Positions 8,676 through 17,166 of a stretch of 64,000 bases of DNA are shown here, one piece after another. A program made the position numbers and the translations under genes. The DNA is from Bacillus sp. 2B10 (GTDB lineage Bacteria; Pseudomonadota; Alphaproteobacteria; Sphingomonadales; Sphingomonadaceae): positions 1 through 64,000 of the forward strand of contig RPSH01000019.1 of assembly GCA_003946805.1 (NCBI GenBank). The letters are read 5' to 3'. The notes under the pieces are model-generated. The model searched no databases. It saw only the letters and a program-made list of their open reading frames with translations, and was not told the DNA's origin. The stretch's first letter is position 1; the number at the start of each line of letters is the position of its first letter.

Positions 8676-8835
8676 TGCCGAACGAACGATTCGTCGGAAA
8701 AGCGATGTTGCAGCGCGGCAACGGTGGCGTGACATTCATGTGACACGTGTAAAAGGGTGCTTGCGTCACAAAGTTGCTCAAGGGAGTTTCGCCGCGCAAC
8801 GTCGCGATCATCATGTCGCGCGGGGGGAGATTTTC

Positions 8836-11409
8836 ATGCGTAAACCCGTTTTCACGGCCCTGTTCCTGTCGAGCGCGCTGGTGGCCGTTCCCGCCATCGC
8901 GCAGGTCGCGGATGCTCCGCCGCCTGCCGGCGAAGTGGCGGCCGGTGAAGAGATTCTGGTCGTCGGCACCCGCGCGCAGGGCCGTACCGTGGCGGAAAGC
9001 CCCGTTCCGGTCGACGTCATCACCGGCGATGCGCTGGTCAACGCCGGCTATACCGAGACGAACAAGCTGCTGAACCAGCTGGTCCCCTCGTTCAACTTCC
9101 CGCAGCCCTCGATCACCGACGGCACCGACGTGGTCCGCCCGGCGACGCTGCGCGGCCTCTCGCCCGACCAGACGCTGGTGCTGGTGAACGGCAAGCGGCG
9201 TCATACCACCTCGCTGCTCAACGCCAACGGTTCGGTCGGGCGCGGCTCGTCGGCGGTCGACCTGAACACCATTCCCAGCCTCGCGATCGAGCGGATCGAC
9301 GTGCTGCGCGACGGTGCCTCGTCGCAATATGGTTCGGACGCGATCGCCGGCGTCATCAACGTCCAGCTCAAGCGCCGCGAGGGCGGCCGGGCGACGATGA
9401 CCTACGGCAAGTATGTGTCGTCGATGGAGGGCGTCCGCGAGGTCTCCGGCATCGCCCGCCAGGCGAGCGGCCAGCCGCAGGTCCGCGCCGACGGCACCTA
9501 TGTGCTGGAGGAAACCGGCCGCGACCGCGAGGTCCGCGACGGCCGCACCGTCACCTTCGCCGCGAACATGGGCCTGCCGATGGGGGAGACCGCCTATCTG
9601 AACCTGACGGGCGAATATCGCGACCGCGAACCGACTGACCGCGCCGGCTACGACCCGCGCCGCCTCTATCCGCTGCTCGCCAACGGCAATGTCGATCCGC
9701 GCGAGTTCTCGGCCGACCGGGTCAACCATCGCTATGGCGACGCGCGGACGACCGACTTCAACTTCTTCCTGAACGGCGGCGTCGACATCGGGGCGTCGTC
9801 GGAACTCTACATCTTCGGCAGCTACGGCGTCCGCGACGGCGAAAGCGCCGCCTTCTTCCGCCGCGCATCGGGCCGCGACGCCAACAGTAACATTCAGGAT
9901 TTGCGTAACTGCACATTCACCGGCACGGTCTGCACGCCCTTCTATGCCGATGGATTCCTGCCACTTATCACCAGCCAGATGGAGGATTTCTCCGGCGCGC
10001 TGGGCGTGAAGGGCGATCTGGCCGGGTTCAATTATGACCTGTCCTACGTCTACGGCACCAACAGCTTCGATTTCCGCATCGAGAACAGCTACAATGCGTC
10101 GTTCGGGCCGCAGTCGCAGCGCGCGTTCGATGCCGGCGGCACCCGTTTCGGCCAGCAGACGATCAACCTCGACCTGCAACGCGAACTGAGCGTCGGGTTC
10201 CTGTCGTCGCTGTCGCTGGCGCTGGGCGGCGAATATCGCAACGAAAACTACAAGATCGTCGCCGGCGAGTTCCAGAGCTACGCCGCCGGGCCGTTCGCGT
10301 TCAGCAACGGCGCCGCCGCCGGGGCGCAGGGCTTCCCCGGCTTCTCGCCGACTAGCGCGGTCGACACCTCGCGCGACAGCTTCGCGGGCTATGGCGAACT
10401 CGACGCGAAGGTCAGTGATGCGTTCAACATCGTCGCCGCCGGCCGCTACGAACACTTCAGCGACTTCGGTGATACGGTGAACGGCAAGCTCGCCGCGCGC
10501 TTCGCGCCGGTGCAATGGGCGGCGATCCGCGGGTCGATCTCGACCGGATTCCGCGCCCCCAGTCTCGCGCAGCAGTTCTTCTCGTCCTTCGCCACGCAGA
10601 ATATCGGCGGCACGCTGGTCGAGATCGGCACGTTCCGCGTCGGCGATCCGGTCGCGCGCGCGCTCGGTTCGCGCCAGCTGGAGGCGGAGAAGTCGGTCAA
10701 CATCGGCGGGGGCCTGACGCTTACCCCGATCCGCGGCCTGACGCTGACCGCCGACTATTACAACATCAAGATCAACGATCGCATCATCCTGTCCGAAAAC
10801 CTGCAGGGTGCGGCGGTCGTCGCGGTGCTGCGCGGGGCGGGAATCCGGGACATCACCTCGGCCCGGTTCTTCATCAACGGCATCGATACCCGCACGCAGG
10901 GCGTCGAGGTCGTCGGCACCTACCGCGTCCCCGATCTCGGCATCGGCAGCGTCACGCTGACCGCCGGCTACAACTACAACCAGACCGACATCACCGACCG
11001 ATCGACCCTGTCGGCGATCCCCGGCGTCACGCTGTTCGGGCGGCAGGAATCGCTGCGCCTGACCGATGGACAGCCGCGCTCGAAGATCAATGCCGGGCTC
11101 GACTGGTCGCAAGGCATCTTCGGGGTGACCGCGCGTACCAATCGGTTCGGCAACACGCTGTCGCCGGGCGGGGCCGCCGCGACCGATGTCGAGCTGGAGC
11201 CGAAATGGCTGACCGACCTGGAGATCCGGGCGACCCCGGGCCAGTTCGAGCTGGCGATCGGGGCGAACAACCTGTTCGACGTCTATCCGACGCGCAACCC
11301 GATCCTCGGCGCGCCGGCGATCAACAACTACTTCATCCCGTATTCGAGCTTCTCGCCGTTCGGGTTCAACGGGCGCTATCTGTACGCGCGCGCCGGCGTG
11401 AAGTTCTGA
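8836..11409 (+). CDS. TonB-dependent outer-membrane receptor
   Basis: 857-aa outer-membrane transporter. The signal peptide is MRKPVFTALFLSSALVAVPA-IAQ, and a TonB-box-like EEILVVGTR follows near residue 37. The plug domain carries LRGLSPDQTLVLVNGKRRH and the closing VDVLRDGASSQYGSDAIAGV pattern. A 22-strand barrel of alternating aromatic segments follows, ending YARAGVKF with the terminal Phe required for barrel assembly. The start is set by GGGGGAGA 6 bp upstream and the signal peptide. The substrate is unknown; the convergent gene downstream is a Tat-exported sugar-oxidoreductase-like protein, which hints at carbohydrate uptake but does not prove it. Large receptor families of this kind are typical of sphingomonads. 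Confidence 0.95.
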   Translation: MRKPVFTALFLSSALVAVPAIAQVADAPPPAGEVAAGEEILVVGTRAQGRTVAESPVPVDVITGDALVNAGYTETNKLLNQLVPSFNFPQPSITDGTDVVRPATLRGLSPDQTLVLVNGKRRHTTSLLNANGSVGRGSSAVDLNTIPSLAIERIDVLRDGASSQYGSDAIAGVINVQLKRREGGRATMTYGKYVSSMEGVREVSGIARQASGQPQVRADGTYVLEETGRDREVRDGRTVTFAANMGLPMGETAYLNLTGEYRDREPTDRAGYDPRRLYPLLANGNVDPREFSADRVNHRYGDARTTDFNFFLNGGVDIGASSELYIFGSYGVRDGESAAFFRRASGRDANSNIQDLRNCTFTGTVCTPFYADGFLPLITSQMEDFSGALGVKGDLAGFNYDLSYVYGTNSFDFRIENSYNASFGPQSQRAFDAGGTRFGQQTINLDLQRELSVGFLSSLSLALGGEYRNENYKIVAGEFQSYAAGPFAFSNGAAAGAQGFPGFSPTSAVDTSRDSFAGYGELDAKVSDAFNIVAAGRYEHFSDFGDTVNGKLAARFAPVQWAAIRGSISTGFRAPSLAQQFFSSFATQNIGGTLVEIGTFRVGDPVARALGSRQLEAEKSVNIGGGLTLTPIRGLTLTADYYNIKINDRIILSENLQGAAVVAVLRGAGIRDITSARFFINGIDTRTQGVEVVGTYRVPDLGIGSVTLTAGYNYNQTDITDRSTLSAIPGVTLFGRQESLRLTDGQPRSKINAGLDWSQGIFGVTARTNRFGNTLSPGGAAATDVELEPKWLTDLEIRATPGQFELAIGANNLFDVYPTRNPILGAPAINNYFIPYSSFSPFGFNGRYLYARAGVKF

Positions 11410-11465
11410 TCTGCCGCGGCGGGCAGGGGGTTCCCTGTCCGCCTTGGTACGCGCCGGTATTCCTC

Positions 11466-11552
11466 GAACCTCGCCTCGGCGAAGGCAGGGGGCATCAAGC
11501 GGCACTTGCCCCGATCCGTCACCGGGAGATCCCGGACTTCGCCGGGATGAAG
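11466..11552. repeat. Paired palindromic repeat, copy 3
   Basis: A degenerate left arm (CCTCGGCGAAGGCAGGGGG) and a well-kept right arm (ATCCCGGACTTCGCCGGGAT) fill the space between the convergent receptor and oxidoreductase genes. Confidence 0.65.
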
Positions 11553-11572
11553 TTCACTATTATCCGAGTTGA

Positions 11573-12679
11573 CTACGCCCGCCCGTCCAGCCGGATGGTG
11601 CGGCCTTCGCGTGCGGACCGGTAGATCGCCTCGATGATCCGCATGTCGCGCAGCCCCTCCTCGCCCGACACGATCGCGGTGCGGCCATTGGCGGCACACT
11701 GCGCCATATGGTCGAGCTGTCCGGCGAACTGGGTCTTGGCCGGGCCCGGCGGCGGCGTGACCGCCCGGTCGCGACCGTTGCTGCCGACCCACAGCTTCTG
11801 CCCCGAATATCCGGTCGCGGGTTCGAGCTCGATCCGGCCTTTCTCGCCCATCAGCAGGATATGGTTCTGACTGGCGCTGTACATCGACTGACAGCTGCCG
11901 AGCGCCCCGGACGGGAATTCCAGCGTCCAGTCGATCATGTCCTCGACCTCGCGGAAGCGCGGGTCGCGGCGGTCGGTCGATTCGCGTGCGGTCACCGCGA
12001 CCGGTTCCTCACCCGTCATGTAGCGCGCCGCCTGAAGGCTGTAGATGCCCATGTCCATCAGCGACCCGCCGCCTGACAGCGCGCGTTTGAGCCGCCATGC
12101 TTCGGGATCGCCCGCGACGAAGCCATGCTCCGAACGGACGTAGCGGATCTTCCCCGCCGCGCCGCTGCGCGCCAGCCGCATCGCTTCGAGGTTGTACGGC
12201 TCGAAATGGCAACGATAGCCGATCATCAGCTGGCGATCCGCCTTGCGCGATGCGGCGATCATCGCCTCGCATTCGGCGACGGAGATCGCCATCGGCTTCT
12301 CGCACAGCACATGCTTGCCCGCCTGCGCCGCGCGGATCGAGAATTCGGCGTGCATGGCGTTGGGGAGGCAGACATAGACGATGTCGACCTCCGGATTGTC
12401 GCGGATGCGGTCGAAGTCGCGATAGGCGTAGATCGATCGTTTCGGCAGTTTGTGGTCGGCGGCGACCTTCGCCGCCTTGGCCGGATCGCCGCTGACCACC
12501 GCCGCCAGCCGGCTGTGGCGGCAATTGGCGAATTCGGGAATGATCCGCCCGAGCCCGTAATTGCCCAGCCCGACGATGGCATAGCCGAGCGGCCGGTCTT
12601 CGGACGCCAGCACCCGCGTGCTGGAGGCGAGCGAGAGCGCGGCGGCACCGAGCATTACGTCGCGGCGGGCAAGATTCAT
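11573..12679 (-). CDS. Gfo/Idh/MocA family oxidoreductase, Tat-exported, GFOR-like
   Basis: 368 aa. The N-terminus MNLARRDVMLGAAALSLASS carries a twin-arginine motif (RRDVML) and hydrophobic core, so export by Tat to the periplasm is predicted. A Rossmann domain follows (AIVGLGNYG), then the family signature CEKPMA with its active-site Lys, and a C-terminal beta-sheet dimerisation domain. The pattern resembles glucose-fructose oxidoreductase, which keeps NADP bound and interconverts sugars and polyols in the periplasm of Zymomonas. The start at 12679 is chosen by GGAG 8 bp upstream and the Tat peptide. Substrate not determinable. The 171-bp gap to the next gene (12680-12850) shows nothing recognisable. 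Confidence 0.87.
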   Translation of the reverse strand: MNLARRDVMLGAAALSLASSTRVLASEDRPLGYAIVGLGNYGLGRIIPEFANCRHSRLAAVVSGDPAKAAKVAADHKLPKRSIYAYRDFDRIRDNPEVDIVYVCLPNAMHAEFSIRAAQAGKHVLCEKPMAISVAECEAMIAASRKADRQLMIGYRCHFEPYNLEAMRLARSGAAGKIRYVRSEHGFVAGDPEAWRLKRALSGGGSLMDMGIYSLQAARYMTGEEPVAVTARESTDRRDPRFREVEDMIDWTLEFPSGALGSCQSMYSASQNHILLMGEKGRIELEPATGYSGQKLWVGSNGRDRAVTPPPGPAKTQFAGQLDHMAQCAANGRTAIVSGEEGLRDMRIIEAIYRSAREGRTIRLDGRA

Positions 12680-12850
12680 GGCGGTATCTCCGGCGGTTAC
12701 GCCCACAGGATGCCGGTCGGCCGGCCCACGTGCAAGCCGCGCGGAGACGACCGTTGGTAAAGCCCCGGAAGCTGTCGCCAACCCCAGGTTGATCCGCGGT
12801 GCCGCAAGTGGCCGCCAATGGCCGCGGGAACTGCTGAATGTCGATCGGCC

Positions 12851-13957
12851 CTAGCTCGCCGAAGCCACGTCATCGGCTGCAACCACGGCGTCGTCTCCGG
12901 CACGTGCGCGGCGCTGTTCGGTCAGCACCTGCCACCCGGTCAGGAACAGCGCGCCGGCGACCGGGCCGACGACGATGCCGCTCAATCCCATCAGGTCGAT
13001 GCCGCCCAGCGTCGTCACCAGCACCAGCCAGTCGGGCAGTCCGGTATCGCGCCCGACCAGCACCGGCCGCAGGATATTGTCGGCCAGTCCGATCACCAGC
13101 ACGCCCGACAGGATCACCACCACCCCCTGCCAGATCGCACCGGTCGCCAGCAGGTAGATCGCGACCGGGGTCCAGATCAGTGCCGGGCCGACCGCGGGCA
13201 GCAGTGCGACGATCGCCATCACCACCCCCCACAGCAATGCGGCGGGCAGGCCGACAATCCAGAAGGTGATCGCGCCCAGTGCTCCCTGCACCAGCGCCAC
13301 GACCCCCGACCCCTTGATCGTGGCGCGAACCACCGCGACGAACTTTTCCGACAGCCGGCCTGCAACGTCGGATTCGAGCGGCAGCGCGCGGACGATCGAG
13401 GTGCCGATACGCTCGCCGTCGCGCAGCAGGAAGTAGGTGACGTACAGCCCGACGCCGAATGCCAGCAGGAAGGCGGCAGCGTTGGCGCCGATCGACAATG
13501 CGCTCCGGGCAAGCACGCTGGCGCTGGCGCCCACCGCCTGCGAAATCTTGGTCTGCGCACGTTCGAAGCTGCCGAAGCCCGCGCTGTCGATCGCCCGCTG
13601 GATACGGGTCGGCAGCGCGCCATGCACCTGTTCGAAATAGGTCGCGAAGTTGATCTGTCCGGTGCGCAACTGGCCATAGACGCCGGCGGCCTGATCGACG
13701 ACCATGCTGACGATAATCATTGCCGGGATGACGACTGCGACGGTGATGATGAGCAGCGTCAGCGCCGCCGCAAGGTTGCGCTGTCCCGGACGCCAGCGCA
13801 GCAGGCGCTGGAACAGGGGCTGGAACAGCAGCGCCGCCAGTGCCGCCCACAGCAACGCACCGATGAAGCTGGACACGACCAGCGTGAGCGCGATGGTGAC
13901 AAGCGCGAGGAACAGGATGAACCCGCCGGTTTCGACGCGCTGACGGACGATGGGCAT
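12851..13957 (-). CDS. AI-2E family transporter
   Basis: About 368 aa with seven to eight predicted membrane segments. They are an N-terminal pair (FILFLALVTIALTLV, FIGALLWAALAALLF), one near LTLLIITVAVVIPAMIIV, a long amphipathic region, then ALSIGANAAAFLLAFGVGLYVTYFLL and a cluster of C-terminal helices containing the family's LLPAVGPALIW and NILRPVLVG motifs. Family members export diverse small molecules or ions; AI-2 export is shown for few. The start at 13957 is preferred over upstream in-frame ATGs, which encode a non-conserved Pro/Arg-rich leader, but ribosome-binding sites are weak at all of them. Confidence 0.9.
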   Translation of the reverse strand: MPIVRQRVETGGFILFLALVTIALTLVVSSFIGALLWAALAALLFQPLFQRLLRWRPGQRNLAAALTLLIITVAVVIPAMIIVSMVVDQAAGVYGQLRTGQINFATYFEQVHGALPTRIQRAIDSAGFGSFERAQTKISQAVGASASVLARSALSIGANAAAFLLAFGVGLYVTYFLLRDGERIGTSIVRALPLESDVAGRLSEKFVAVVRATIKGSGVVALVQGALGAITFWIVGLPAALLWGVVMAIVALLPAVGPALIWTPVAIYLLATGAIWQGVVVILSGVLVIGLADNILRPVLVGRDTGLPDWLVLVTTLGGIDLMGLSGIVVGPVAGALFLTGWQVLTEQRRARAGDDAVVAADDVASAS

Positions 13958-14204
13958 GCTGGACGGCCTTCGGTTGGGACGGGCCGGCATGGGTGCCGGA
14001 CGGTTATCGTTGCGGGGGCGAAACGCCGCAGCACGTGCTATGCTCTCTGCCGGCGGTTCGATAGTGGTAATTGCCTCGTACCTGCCCAAGGCAACGGCAG
14101 GGCGAACCGCATGTCATTCCGGCGCAGGCGGTATGTCGTGGTGGCCGCACGGGTCGAGCGCGGTTTGGAACTGCGACGACGCTTCGGTGCGGATGGAACG
14201 GGCA

Positions 14205-14603
14205 TCACTGCGTCGCCGCGCGCCAGTTGAGCAGATGCGCCGCCGCCAGCACCACGCCGCCGATCGAGGTGACGATCCGCTCCACCGTCTCCCCGTCGAC
14301 GGCAAAGGCCCCGGTCCCCAGCAGAGCGAGGCCCATCAGCGCCAGTGCGGCAGGCAGGGTTCGACGATGCCGGCGATAGCCTGCGCCCAGCGCCACCAGG
14401 CTGGTGGGTACGGCGAGGGCGAAGGCGATTGCGTGAAATGCCTCGGGCACGATCAGGATCGTCGCCAGCACGGGGAGGGCGACCAGCAGCAGCGGCAGCA
14501 GCAGGCAATGGACGAGGCACAACAGCGACGCGGCGACCGCGAACCCATCGAGCAGGCGTTGTCGCCGGGAGGGAAGGACGACGGGGGGCGGGGCATGGGA
14601 CAT
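14205..14603 (-). CDS. MerC-domain membrane protein
   Basis: 132 aa with four predicted membrane helices and the paired cysteines CLVHC in helix 1, the metal-binding hallmark of MerC-type proteins. There is no merR, merA or other mercury gene nearby. The Zur-box-like palindrome upstream suggests a role in zinc homeostasis rather than mercury resistance. The ATG at 14603 is chosen (GAAGG 8 bp upstream) over a TTG at 14618 that would fall inside the palindrome. Confidence 0.85.
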   Translation of the reverse strand: MSHAPPPVVLPSRRQRLLDGFAVAASLLCLVHCLLLPLLLVALPVLATILIVPEAFHAIAFALAVPTSLVALGAGYRRHRRTLPAALALMGLALLGTGAFAVDGETVERIVTSIGGVVLAAAHLLNWRAATQ

Positions 14604-14616
14604 AATGACAACCTTC

Positions 14617-14635
14617 AATGATATGTTGTATCATT
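14617..14635. promoter_or_regulatory. Zur-box-like operator upstream of the MerC-like gene
   Basis: AATGATA-TGTTG-TATCATT: perfect 7-bp arms around 5 bp. Read with flanks it resembles the alphaproteobacterial Zur consensus as I remember it, GAAATGTTATANTATAACATTTC. It sits 13 bp before the start codon, a repressing position. Confidence 0.55.
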
Positions 14636-14743
14636 TCGGAAGTCGGACACGCCGCTGCAACCCCGCGATCGTCAAGGATCGCGCGTGGCGGCGGCATCGT
14701 CAGTTGCGAAGGTGCGTCCCGTTGCGCCAGAACCATCGAAAGA

Positions 14744-14818
14744 TGGTGACCCCTACGAGAATCGAACTCGTGTTTTCGCCGTGAGAGGGCGACGTCCTAA
14801 CCGCTAGACGAAGGGGCC
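14744..14818 (-). tRNA. tRNA-Glu (anticodon CUC)
   Basis: Cloverleaf on the minus strand starting GGCCCCTTCGTCTAGCGG. The acceptor strand pairs GGCCCCT with AGGGGTC, the anticodon arm is TCGCC-CTCTCAC-GGCGA giving anticodon CUC (codon GAG), and the T arm is ACGAG-TTCGATT-CTCGT. CCA is encoded at 14746-14744. Reading GAG fits the strong GC preference of the neighbouring genes. Confidence 0.95.
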
Positions 14819-14834
14819 GTGTGCGGGAGGGGCG

Positions 14835-14863
14835 CTCCTACGCGGCAATCCGACGGCCGTCAA
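14835..14863 (-). promoter_or_regulatory. Promoter candidate for tRNA-Glu
   Basis: TTGACG (14863-14858), a 17-bp spacer, TAGGAG (14840-14835) on the minus strand, ending 17 bp before the tRNA 5' end. Confidence 0.5.
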
Positions 14864-14988
14864 GCGTCCCGACCGGCGGGAAGGGCGAGGGATCGGTTGC
14901 AAATCGGAACACATGCCGTTCAGCGAAATGAAACCTTTCGATCTGCCGCGCTTTGAAGGGCCTGAACCAATTCAGTCAGGGCGCTCCC

Positions 14989-15066
14989 ATGGCAAAGGCA
15001 CTACCCGTCATCCTCTCGCTCATCCCGCTGGCCGCCGTCATCGGTGCGTGCGTGACCTGTCCCTGA
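14989..15066 (+). CDS. Possible 25-aa hydrophobic peptide
   Basis: MAKALPVILSLIPLAAVIGAC then VTCP and stop. This is one hydrophobic helix ending at a cysteine pair, resembling a truncated lipoprotein signal or a small membrane peptide. A GGGCGC stretch lies upstream but there is no strong ribosome-binding site. It sits between tRNA-Glu and the rplI terminator. Weakly supported. Confidence 0.3.
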   Translation: MAKALPVILSLIPLAAVIGACVTCP

Positions 15067-15098
15067 CGGGACGTCACGCCGGACCGCCACGGGCAACG

Positions 15099-15130
15099 AA
15101 AAGGCCGCCGGATCGCTCCGGCGGCCTTTT
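15099..15130. terminator. Bidirectional terminator after rplI
   Basis: AAAAGGCCGCCGGA and TCCGGCGGCCTTTT form a perfect 14-bp stem around TCGC, with A and T tracts on both sides. It ends the rpsF-rpsR-rplI operon on the minus strand. Confidence 0.93.
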
Positions 15131-15152
15131 CTGTCGGTCGAAGCGGCAGGGA

Positions 15153-15746
15153 TCAGCCCTGCGCTTCTTCCTCGTTCGCGTCGTCGCGGGCGATGTCGCC
15201 CGGCTCGGCGTTGGGATCGTAATCCTCGGTGAAGCCGGCATCGTCACGCTCGAACATCGAGGCCATGACGTCGACGCCCTGCGCCTGCATCTCGGCTTCT
15301 TCCGGCGAACGCGCGACGTTGACCTTGACGGTCACGGCGACTTCCGGGTGCAGCGAGACCTTGACCTCGTGCACACCGATCGCCTTGATCGGGCGATCGA
15401 GCGCAATCTGCGACTTGTCGACCTTGTGGCCGTCGGCGACCAGCGCGTCGACCAGATCGCGGACCGCGACCGAACCGTAGAGCTGACCGGTGTTTGACGA
15501 CTGACGGATCAGCGTGACCGACACGCCCTCGAGCGTCTTGGCCTCGGTCTCCGCGTCGGTGCGACGGGCGGCGTTGTCGGCGACGATCCGCTCGCGGTTC
15601 GCCTCGAACACCTTCTTGTTGGCTTCGTTGGCGCGCAGCGCCTTCTTGCGCGGCAACAGGAAGTTGCGGGCGAACCCGTCCTTCACCTTCACCACGTCGC
15701 CGATGGCGCCGAGCTTCTCGACGCGTTCCAGCAGAATGACGTCCAT
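15153..15746 (-). CDS. rplI: 50S ribosomal protein L9
   Basis: 197 aa. The N-terminal domain begins [19 protein letters not shown] and contains [11 protein letters not shown]. The connecting helix follows, then a C-terminal domain (VSVTLIRQ... LYGSV). The usual length is about 150; here an extra acidic tail of roughly 45 residues follows (Glu/Asp-rich, ending [10 protein letters not shown]). Last gene of rpsF-rpsR-rplI, 12 bp after rpsR. Confidence 0.97.
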   Translation of the reverse strand: MDVILLERVEKLGAIGDVVKVKDGFARNFLLPRKKALRANEANKKVFEANRERIVADNAARRTDAETEAKTLEGVSVTLIRQSSNTGQLYGSVAVRDLVDALVADGHKVDKSQIALDRPIKAIGVHEVKVSLHPEVAVTVKVNVARSPEEAEMQAQGVDVMASMFERDDAGFTEDYDPNAEPGDIARDDANEEEAQG

Positions 15747-15758
15747 GTCGGGCGCTCC

Positions 15759-15983
15759 TTACTTAACGATGTAGGGCAGCAGGCCCAGATGGCGGGCGCG
15801 CTTGATGGCCTGAGCCAGTTCACGCTGCTTCTTCGCGCTCACCGAAGTGATGCGCGACGGGACGATCTTGCCGCGTTCGGACACGAAGCCCTGCAGCAGA
15901 CGAACGTCTTTGTAATCGATCCGGGGAGCGTCCTTCGCGGAGAAGGGGCAGCTCTTGCGGCGGCGGAAAAACGGACGTGCCAT
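15759..15983 (-). CDS. rpsR: 30S ribosomal protein S18
   Basis: 74 aa starting [15 protein letters not shown] and ending LGLLPYIVK, with [19 protein letters not shown] in between, normal for S18. The Cys at residue 12 (SCPF) is retained. It forms a heterodimer with S6 on the small subunit. Located 11 bp after rpsF. Confidence 0.98.
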   Translation of the reverse strand: MARPFFRRRKSCPFSAKDAPRIDYKDVRLLQGFVSERGKIVPSRITSVSAKKQRELAQAIKRARHLGLLPYIVK

Positions 15984-15994
15984 GGTGCTGCTCC

Positions 15995-16411
15995 TTACGC
16001 TTCGACTTCGGCCGACGGTTCGCGCTCGCGGCGCGGACCGCGGTCGTCACGGTCACGGCCACCACGACGGTCGCCACGCTCCGAGCGCTCGCTCTTGCGC
16101 ATCATCACGGTCGGACCTTCCTCGTGGCCGTCAACCTTGACGGTCATGAAGCGGATCACGTCCTCGTTGATCTGCGTCTGGCGCTCTAGCTCGGCCACGA
16201 CGTCGCCCGGCGCGTCGATCTCGAGCATGACGTAATGCGCCTTGCGGTTCTTCGCGATGCGATAGGCGAGGCTGCGCAGGCCCCAGGTTTCGGTCTTGAC
16301 GACCTTGCCGTTCATGTCCTGAACGATCTTGGTGGCGGTTTCCGCCAGCGCGTCCACCTGCGCCTGTGCCAGATCCTGGCGCGCAAGGAACACGTGCTCG
16401 TAGAGAGCCAT
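15995..16411 (-). CDS. rpsF: 30S ribosomal protein S6
   Basis: 138 aa starting [14 protein letters not shown], with the S6 motifs [14 protein letters not shown] and MLEIDAP. An Arg/Asp/Glu-rich charged tail ([11 protein letters not shown]) extends beyond the usual about 100 residues. The frame is open for 49 more codons upstream but family alignment and an ATG fix the start at 16411. First gene of rpsF-rpsR-rplI. The 208-bp leader between it and the next gene shows no autoregulatory structure I can identify with confidence. Confidence 0.97.
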   Translation of the reverse strand: MALYEHVFLARQDLAQAQVDALAETATKIVQDMNGKVVKTETWGLRSLAYRIAKNRKAHYVMLEIDAPGDVVAELERQTQINEDVIRFMTVKVDGHEEGPTVMMRKSERSERGDRRGGRDRDDRGPRREREPSAEVEA

Positions 16412-16530
16412 ATTCTGATCCGTCTGTTGGCCGATCGCTGACGCCGCGCCAATCGCGAACGCCCCTCCGGCTGTCGTCTTCCAATGCAGTCCGGGGCGAC
16501 AGGACATGCCCGCCACCCCGGAGAGCGCCG

Positions 16531-16558
16531 CACTTACCCGAAACCGGGAAAGATGCAA
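16531..16558 (-). promoter_or_regulatory. Weak promoter candidate for rpsF operon
   Basis: TTGCAT (16558-16553), a 16-bp spacer and TAAGTG (16536-16531) on the minus strand, 120 bp before the rpsF start. Confidence 0.3.
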
Positions 16559-16619
16559 GCGGCGAGTCTGTCCTGCACCCTATCGAACCCTGTGCTTCCG
16601 CAAGGTCCGGGAATGCCGG

Positions 16620-16997
16620 TCAGTTCGCGATCGCGCCACCGATCACCGCGCCGATCACGCCGCTGGCGATCGCGATCAGCACCGCATCGTTGCCCGAGCG
16701 CACCCACTGATATCCCCGGGGCGGCGCATAGACGCCGCGCTGACGATAGGCGCGATAGTCGATCTGGCGATAGTTCGGGGCCCGGTTGCGATCGAACCGC
16801 TGGCCCCGCTGCCACCTGGCATGGCCCACCGGCTGCTGGCGCACGACGGTCCTGCGGACATTCTGGCCGTGGCGGTTCTTCTCGACGACGACCGTGCGGC
16901 CGGGGCGCTCCTTGACGACGGTACGGCCCTGTGCCGACGCCGCCATCGGGGTTGCCAGCAGCGCGGCGGTCATCGCGGTAAGGATCAGCTTCTTCAT
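16620..16997 (-). CDS. RcnB family periplasmic protein
   Basis: 125 aa with a signal peptide (MKKLILTAMTAALLATPMAA, cleavage near SAQG). An Arg/Val-rich middle follows, then the RcnB signature region: RGQRFDR, NYRQIDYRAYR, APPRGYQWVR and a C-terminal hydrophobic AVLIAIASGVIGAVIGG. The family is named for an E. coli nickel/cobalt homeostasis protein, but most members are uncharacterised periplasmic proteins. The ATG at 16997 with GGAG 8 bp upstream is preferred to a GTG three codons earlier. Confidence 0.85.
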   Translation of the reverse strand: MKKLILTAMTAALLATPMAASAQGRTVVKERPGRTVVVEKNRHGQNVRRTVVRQQPVGHARWQRGQRFDRNRAPNYRQIDYRAYRQRGVYAPPRGYQWVRSGNDAVLIAIASGVIGAVIGGAIAN

Positions 16998-17166
16998 CCC
17001 GGTCACTCCATTGCTCTCGTGTCGAAGCCGAAGATGGGAGCCGGGTGTCGCGGGGGTTTGTCAGCAGGTCGCCGAAATGGTCGCAGCGTGTCGCGATGCG
17101 CCCTCTTGCGTTCAGCTTGGCCGAGCGACTACCCCGCGCGGCTTGGATTTGCAGGAGACGTCGGCG

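Noticed and set aside
8583-8835. Cobalamin or other riboswitch upstream of the TonB receptor
   Set aside because: The space is short and shared with the rplU promoter; no B12-box or other conserved aptamer core was recognised.
8650-11505. Very long open frame (about 950 codons) antisense to the TonB receptor, and similar long antisense frames at 54050-57535, 23226-26189 and 38141-40582
   Set aside because: They mirror strong genes on the other strand, have Arg/Ala/Asp-biased compositions typical of high-GC shadow frames, no recognisable domains and no ribosome-binding sites.
14617-14635. Reading the MerC-like gene from the TTG at 14618
   Set aside because: The start would sit inside the palindrome and lacks a ribosome-binding site; the ATG at 14603 has GAAGG at good distance.
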